Shown here: piece after piece, positions 14,425 through 17,773 of the stretch
Position numbering within the stretch: position 1 is the first letter of the stretch
Layout of the letters: each line of letters opens with the position of its first letter
NCBI GenBank assembly: GCA_012727685.1
Contig: JAAYGO010000266.1
Location: 1-17,773, forward strand
Direction: 5' to 3'
DNA from: Bacillota bacterium
GTDB taxonomy: Bacteria > Bacillota > Dethiobacteria > DTU022
Length of the DNA stretch: 17,773 bases
The notes under the pieces: generated by a model
Database searches by the model: none
What the model saw: the letters and a program-made list of their open reading frames with translations, nothing else
Told to the model about the DNA's origin: nothing
Program-made: the position numbers and the translations under genes

Positions 14425-14442
14425 GGACAGCGAGTGCCGTCC
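14425..14442 (-). other. Hairpin in the fchA-folD spacer
   Basis: On the minus strand GGACGGC, loop ACTC, GCTGTCC makes a 7-bp stem with one G-U pair, 14-31 bases after the fchA stop. Two more hairpins follow in the 154-base spacer: CCGCC/GGCGG (14393-14407), and GGCCT/AGGCC near 14338-14356. There is no U-tract, so it is not a clear terminator. I cannot assign it to a riboswitch class. Confidence 0.4.
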
Positions 14443-14455
14443 CTTTCTCAACGCT

Positions 14456-15088
14456 TTACGGCTTGATTTTATCGATCACCAGCGCCAGGGTTTCGTCGGC
14501 GAGACGGCTGCCATCTTCCAGGAGTTGGGTCATTTCCTTCGTGGTCGCCTCCAGAAACTGCTGATCCCGAATCGCTCCCAAATTGATTAAAACGTTAAGA
14601 TGGCCGCAAACCAGGGCCGCCTTTAGGAAAGCCACCCCGCAGCCCACATCGGAAATGGCCAGTCTGGAGCCGATCTGCCCCATGCGGGCATGGATCTTGA
14701 TCCCCGCATAGGCCTTGCGCATGATCTCCAGGGGTACCGAGCAGGCATTAATGGAGCACTCCTCCATCACTTTGGCCTTGTGCGCAGCCTGTTCGGGCGT
14801 ATCTTTCGGCAGGCTGTAAGCCTTAGAGAGGGGCTCGAAAACCTCCGCGTCCTTATCCACCAGCGCTTTCAGCTCCTCCATGATGCGGTAGCCCTCCGCA
14901 AGGAGCTCCTTCACTTCTTCCTCCACGTCGGCATATTTTTTCTTGCCGACGGTGAGGTTGCCCACCATGTTCGAGAGCGCCATCCCGATGGCTCCTCCCA
15001 GGGCGGCCGCGCCACCGCCGCCGGGAACCGGCGCCTTGGAGGCGAGCACCTCCAGGAAATAGTCACAGCTCTTTTCCGTCATGCCCAT
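14456..15088 (-). CDS. fchA: FchA: cyclodeaminase/methenyl-THF cyclohydrolase family protein
   Basis: This 210-residue member of the formiminotransferase-cyclodeaminase C-terminal family (PF04961) has the Gly-rich hallmark PVPGGGGAAALGGAIGMALS (21-40) and an otherwise helical body. Stand-alone forms either deaminate formimino-THF or, in acetogens and purinolytic clostridia, act as methenyl-tetrahydrofolate cyclohydrolase. No histidine- or purine-degradation genes are near, whereas the next gene is a FolD that lacks cyclohydrolase residues. The cyclohydrolase role in the methyl branch of one-carbon metabolism is therefore the better inference. The ATG start has a perfect AAGGAGGT 9-10 bases upstream. 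It is 43 bases after ispA, in the same direction. Confidence 0.88.
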   Translation of the reverse strand: MGMTEKSCDYFLEVLASKAPVPGGGGAAALGGAIGMALSNMVGNLTVGKKKYADVEEEVKELLAEGYRIMEELKALVDKDAEVFEPLSKAYSLPKDTPEQAAHKAKVMEECSINACSVPLEIMRKAYAGIKIHARMGQIGSRLAISDVGCGVAFLKAALVCGHLNVLINLGAIRDQQFLEATTKEMTQLLEDGSRLADETLALVIDKIKP

Positions 15089-15131
15089 GAAAACCTACCT
15101 CCTTTTTGTAATGGCGGTTCCCCGCGATTCC

Positions 15132-16019
15132 CTAATTGCTCCGGTAAACGAGCCGCTCAGCCAGGGCGCGGAGCAGAGCGGCAGGCCGATCAAGGCCGTC
15201 TAAAAAGGAGAGCGCTTCCCGGTAAAGGGCGTCGATGCGCCGGCGGGCGGCGGCTTCGCCCAGCAGGGCCGGGTAGGTGGCTTTCCCCTGGGCCTGATCC
15301 GCACCGGCCGGTTTGCCCAGCTCCGCCGCGGTCGATTCCCGGTCGAGCAGATCATCGACGATCTGAAAGGCCAGCCCGAGGCGCGAAGCATAGCCGGAGA
15401 GCGCCTGCAGCTCCGCCGGCGAAGCGCCGGCCGCCAAGGCGCCGCAGCGGGCGGCGGCCTGCAGCAGGGCGCCGGTCTTCAGGCCATCGAGCCGTTCCAG
15501 CTCTTCCAGCTCCAAAGCCCTCCCCTCGGCCTGCAGGTCCAGCACCTGCCCGCCGATCATCCCCGCCACCCCGGCGGCGCGAGCCAGTTCAGCGCTGATC
15601 TGCAGGGCTTCCCGCGCGCACCCCCGTTCCAAACCGTAGCGTGCCATCAGTTCGAAGGCATAGGTGAGCAGGGCGTCGCCGGCCAGCACGGCCACCGCTT
15701 CACCGAAGACGCGGTGGCAGGTGGGTTTGCCCCGGCGCAGATCGCTGTTATCCATGGCCGGCAGGTCGTCGTGGATCAGGGAATAAGTATGAATGAACTC
15801 CACGGCACAGGCAATCTCCATCACCGCGCCGCTGTCCGTGCCAAAAGTCTCCGCCGCGGCCAGGGTGAGAATGGGCCGGAGCCTCTTCCCGCCGGCTGCC
15901 ACGCTGTAGCGCATCGCCTCGTAGATGATTTCCGGCTGCCGGGCTTCCGGCAGCAGGCGCTCCAGCGCCCGGTTGACACGCTCCCGCTGCTCCTCCAGGT
16001 ATGCAGTAAAATCGTTCAT
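15132..16019 (-). CDS. ispA: Polyprenyl (farnesyl/geranylgeranyl) diphosphate synthase
   Basis: This short-chain trans-prenyltransferase adds isopentenyl units to allylic diphosphates. In its 295 residues I see GGKRLRP (43-49), the first Asp-rich motif DDLPAMDNSD (84-93), the second motif FQIVDDLLD (218-226), and LGKPAGADQAQGKATYPAL. All catalytic aspartates are present. Product length (C15 or C20) cannot be fixed from sequence by eye. The presence of the two-residue PA insert in the first motif is typical of bacterial farnesyl/geranylgeranyl synthases. The ATG overlaps the xseB stop by 4 bases (ATGA). It works with dxs from the same cluster to feed undecaprenyl, quinone and other isoprenoids. 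Confidence 0.95.
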   Translation of the reverse strand: MNDFTAYLEEQRERVNRALERLLPEARQPEIIYEAMRYSVAAGGKRLRPILTLAAAETFGTDSGAVMEIACAVEFIHTYSLIHDDLPAMDNSDLRRGKPTCHRVFGEAVAVLAGDALLTYAFELMARYGLERGCAREALQISAELARAAGVAGMIGGQVLDLQAEGRALELEELERLDGLKTGALLQAAARCGALAAGASPAELQALSGYASRLGLAFQIVDDLLDRESTAAELGKPAGADQAQGKATYPALLGEAAARRRIDALYREALSFLDGLDRPAALLRALAERLVYRSN

Positions 16020-16282
16020 GCGCCGGACCCGCTTTCCTCCGCTTCGTCCTCCGGTTCCGGAGCAGCGCCGCGGGATTCCTGTTCTTCCTTGAGCAAGAAG
16101 TCCACCTGGAATTCAATTTCCGCCAGCTTCTCCCGGCAGTAGCGGGAGAGGGCGATCCCTTCCTGGAAGGAGGCGAGCGATTCTTCCAGCGGTATCGCTT
16201 CGTCTTCGAGGCGGTTGACGATCTCTTCGAGTCGCCGTAAAGCCTCTTCGTAAGTCAGTTCATGCAAATTATCTTTCGCCAA
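16016..16282 (-). CDS. xseB: Exodeoxyribonuclease VII small subunit
   Basis: This 88-residue helical hairpin protein has the family core LTYEEALRRLEEIVNRLED (9-27), then IPLEESLASFQEGIALSRYC (30-49). Several XseB chains bind the XseA C-terminal coiled coil to form exonuclease VII, which trims single-stranded DNA. The acidic C-terminal tail (about 67-88, Glu/Pro/Ser-rich) is longer than usual. The start is TTG, with GAGGAGG 9 bases upstream. The gene overlaps xseA by 14 bases and ispA by 4 bases. Confidence 0.95.
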   Translation of the reverse strand: MAKDNLHELTYEEALRRLEEIVNRLEDEAIPLEESLASFQEGIALSRYCREKLAEIEFQVDFLLKEEQESRGAAPEPEDEAEESGSGA

Positions 16283-17492
16283 CTAAAGGTTCCTCCTCTA
16301 CTGCTTCAGTGCGACAGCGGGCCCGTCCATCTTTAAAACTAAGCTGCAGCGGCTGTCCCACCTTCAGTTCGCGCACTGAACGGATAATGGTGCCGTGTTC
16401 ATCGCGGCAAAAGCTGTAACCGCGGCCCATGATCTTTAATGGGCTGTTGCTTTCCAGTTGCTCGATCCGCGTCTGAAGCTGCATCCCCTTGATTTGCAGC
16501 ACGCGGACGATCCCCTGGCGCAGCGCCGCTTGCAGCCGCGCCAGCTCTTCCCGCGAGCGTTCCAGCCGCTGCAGCGGGCGGCGGAAAAAACGGTCGGTGA
16601 CCGTATAATCCAGAAGCTGCTTTTCCTGCTGCAGGCGCCGCTGTATGGCCAGGGCAGCCCGCTCCCTAAGCTGCTCCAGGTGGCGCAGCAGTTCATCCAG
16701 GGAGGGCAAAGCCGCCGCCACCGCGGCTGTGGGGGTAGCGGCCCGGTAATCGGCCGCGAAGTCGGCAATGGTGAAATCCGTTTCATGACCCACCGCGCTG
16801 ATTACCGGCTTGCGGGAAGCGGCAATGGCCCGGGCTACCGCCTCGTCATTGAAGGCCCACAGGTCTTCCAGGGAGCCGCCGCCCCGCGCCAGGATGACCA
16901 GGTCAATGTCATCGCGCCGGTTGAGCAGCTCCAGCGCCCGCACGATATCCGCCGGGGCGCCCGCCCCCTGGACCAGGCTTTCCACCACCAGCAGCTGCAC
17001 ATGGGGAAAGCGCTTCCGGATCGTGGTCAAAATATCCTGCAAGGCCGCACCGGTCGGTGAAGTGACCACGCCGATCTTCCGGGGTAAAAAAGGCAGCTTT
17101 TTCTTCCGTTCAGGCCGGAAGAGCCCCTCCCCGGCGAGCCTCGCTTTAAGCTGCTCGAAAGCCAGGTAGAGCGAGCCCATGCCGGCAGGTTCCATTTCCT
17201 TGACATAGAGCTGGTAAACCCCGTCCGGTTCATAGACTGCGATGGTGCCATGCACAATTAAATCCATCCCGTCTGCCGGGAGAAAGCGCAGGCGGCTGTT
17301 CTCGCGCCGGAAAAAAACACAGCGCAGGGCGGAGCTGCTGTCTTTGATTGTGAAATACATGTGGCCGGAACGGTGATGCTTGAAGTTGGACAGCTCGCCT
17401 GCCACCCAGATGTCGCGCAGGCAGGGATCGCCCTGGATCAGTCCCTTGATGTAGCGGTTTACTTCTGAAACCGTGTATACCGTGTTCTGCAT
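16269..17492 (-). CDS. xseA: Exodeoxyribonuclease VII large subunit
   Basis: This is the catalytic subunit of exonuclease VII. The 407 residues comprise an N-terminal OB-fold (about 5-100, with IWVAGELSNFKHHRSGHMYF), a catalytic core and a long coiled-coil region (about 265-355) that binds XseB. The core has the KIGVVTSPTGAALQDI stretch (139-154), the conserved ARGGGSLEDLWAFND (202-216) and PVISAVGHETDFTIAD (229-244). The C-terminal segment has the GYSF motif (MGRGYSFCRD). The ATG start has only a distant AAGGGG upstream and sits after a leader hairpin. nusB, often upstream in related genomes, is not seen in the 281 bases to the window edge. Confidence 0.96.
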   Translation of the reverse strand: MQNTVYTVSEVNRYIKGLIQGDPCLRDIWVAGELSNFKHHRSGHMYFTIKDSSSALRCVFFRRENSRLRFLPADGMDLIVHGTIAVYEPDGVYQLYVKEMEPAGMGSLYLAFEQLKARLAGEGLFRPERKKKLPFLPRKIGVVTSPTGAALQDILTTIRKRFPHVQLLVVESLVQGAGAPADIVRALELLNRRDDIDLVILARGGGSLEDLWAFNDEAVARAIAASRKPVISAVGHETDFTIADFAADYRAATPTAAVAAALPSLDELLRHLEQLRERAALAIQRRLQQEKQLLDYTVTDRFFRRPLQRLERSREELARLQAALRQGIVRVLQIKGMQLQTRIEQLESNSPLKIMGRGYSFCRDEHGTIIRSVRELKVGQPLQLSFKDGRARCRTEAVEEEPLVGER

Positions 17493-17521
17493 CAGAGAGG
17501 CGTCAACCCCTTCATCTCAAT

Positions 17522-17546
17522 GGACAAGGGACCCTTCCCCTTGTCC
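17522..17546 (-). other. Hairpin in the xseA leader
   Basis: GGACAAGGG (17546-17538 on the minus strand) pairs perfectly over 9 bp with CCCTTGTCC (17530-17522) around a 7-base loop. It lies 30-54 bases upstream of the xseA start. No U-run follows it on the minus strand, so it would shape the mRNA leader rather than end a transcript. The wider 17547-17773 stretch has no gene I can support. Confidence 0.45.
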
Positions 17547-17592
17547 CGGTGCTGCTCTTTAAAGTGTTACCCTTGCCGCTGAAGCCTGCACA

Positions 17593-17773
17593 GCCGCTCC
17601 GGCTCCTGAAGTGACAAGAGGCAGAGTCGTTATCATTACCCTGATGCCCCTCACCCTGACCGGGGCTGACCTAAAAGTCGTTCCAGATTTGTGACTTTAA
17701 AAGCCGCCACTTAGGCAGGTATTGGAACTCATGTCAGGAGCTGTTCCAGAGAGCCTGGAGCGGCCCCTTTTTC
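17593..17773 (+). other. Structured gene-free segment ending in a terminator-like T-run
   Basis: GCCGCTCC (17593-17600) pairs with GGAGCGGC (17757-17764), and GCTCCTGA (17602-17609) pairs with TCAGGAGC (17734-17741). A local hairpin TCCAG/CTGGA (17745-17759) competes with the first. Read on the plus strand, the pairing is followed by CCCTTTTTC at the window edge. This would suit a small structured RNA of roughly 180 bases with its own terminator, but I cannot match it to a known family. Confidence 0.25.

Noticed and set aside
14302..14455. Glycine, THF or ZTP riboswitch before folD
   Set aside because: Short strings such as GGGAGAGACC and CCTGGGC recall these classes, but the rest of each conserved core is absent as far as I can see.
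14690..15598. 302-residue plus-strand open frame
   Set aside because: It is antisense to fchA and ispA, and its Arg/Pro/Ala-rich composition is what high-GC shadow frames give.

Overview
The window looks like chromosomal DNA from an endospore-forming, GC-rich Firmicute of the class Clostridia (Peptococcaceae, Moorella or Thermacetogenium-like). This rests on spo0A and spoIVB, the gene order, strong Shine-Dalgarno sites with many TTG and GTG starts, and an OLE RNA/oapA locus, which is characteristic of anaerobic and extremophilic Firmicutes. I see no tRNA, rRNA, CRISPR array or transposase gene.

Layout, read along the minus strand from the right edge. First come 281 bases of structured, gene-free DNA. 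Then follows a long co-directional cluster: xseA-xseB-ispA (exonuclease VII and prenyl diphosphate synthase), fchA-folD (one-carbon/folate), an OLE noncoding RNA with its own extended -10 promoter, oapA (the OLE-associated membrane protein), dxs-tlyA (isoprenoid precursor synthesis and rRNA 2'-O-methylation), an unknown two-TM membrane protein, nadK and recN. Many junctions are 4-base ATGA or GTGA overlaps or gaps under 60 bases, so most of this is probably one or a few transcripts.

After recN lies a perfect 32-bp inverted repeat. Converging on it from the plus strand are spoIVB and spo0A. spo0A has a textbook sigma-H promoter with a 0A box overlapping its -10 element, and spoIVB has a sigma-G-like promoter. 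Beyond them, again on the minus strand, are steA, an MctB/SteB-like protein, a family 2 glycosyltransferase and a degenerate MraY/WecA-like protein. These four form a tight envelope/cell-separation operon.

The main points of interest are as follows. (1) The OLE RNA-oapA locus sits between folD and dxs. (2) FolD lacks the Lys and Gln needed for cyclohydrolase activity and is paired with a stand-alone cyclohydrolase candidate, FchA, so the two enzymes probably split one bifunctional job. (3) spoIVB-spo0A is inverted relative to the usual recN-spoIVB-spo0A order, with a long palindrome at the junction. (4) The backbone tlyA-nadK-recN-steA-mctB is the same order as Mycobacterium tuberculosis Rv1694-Rv1698, which suggests a very old arrangement. 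(5) The argR gene often found beside recN in Firmicutes is absent.
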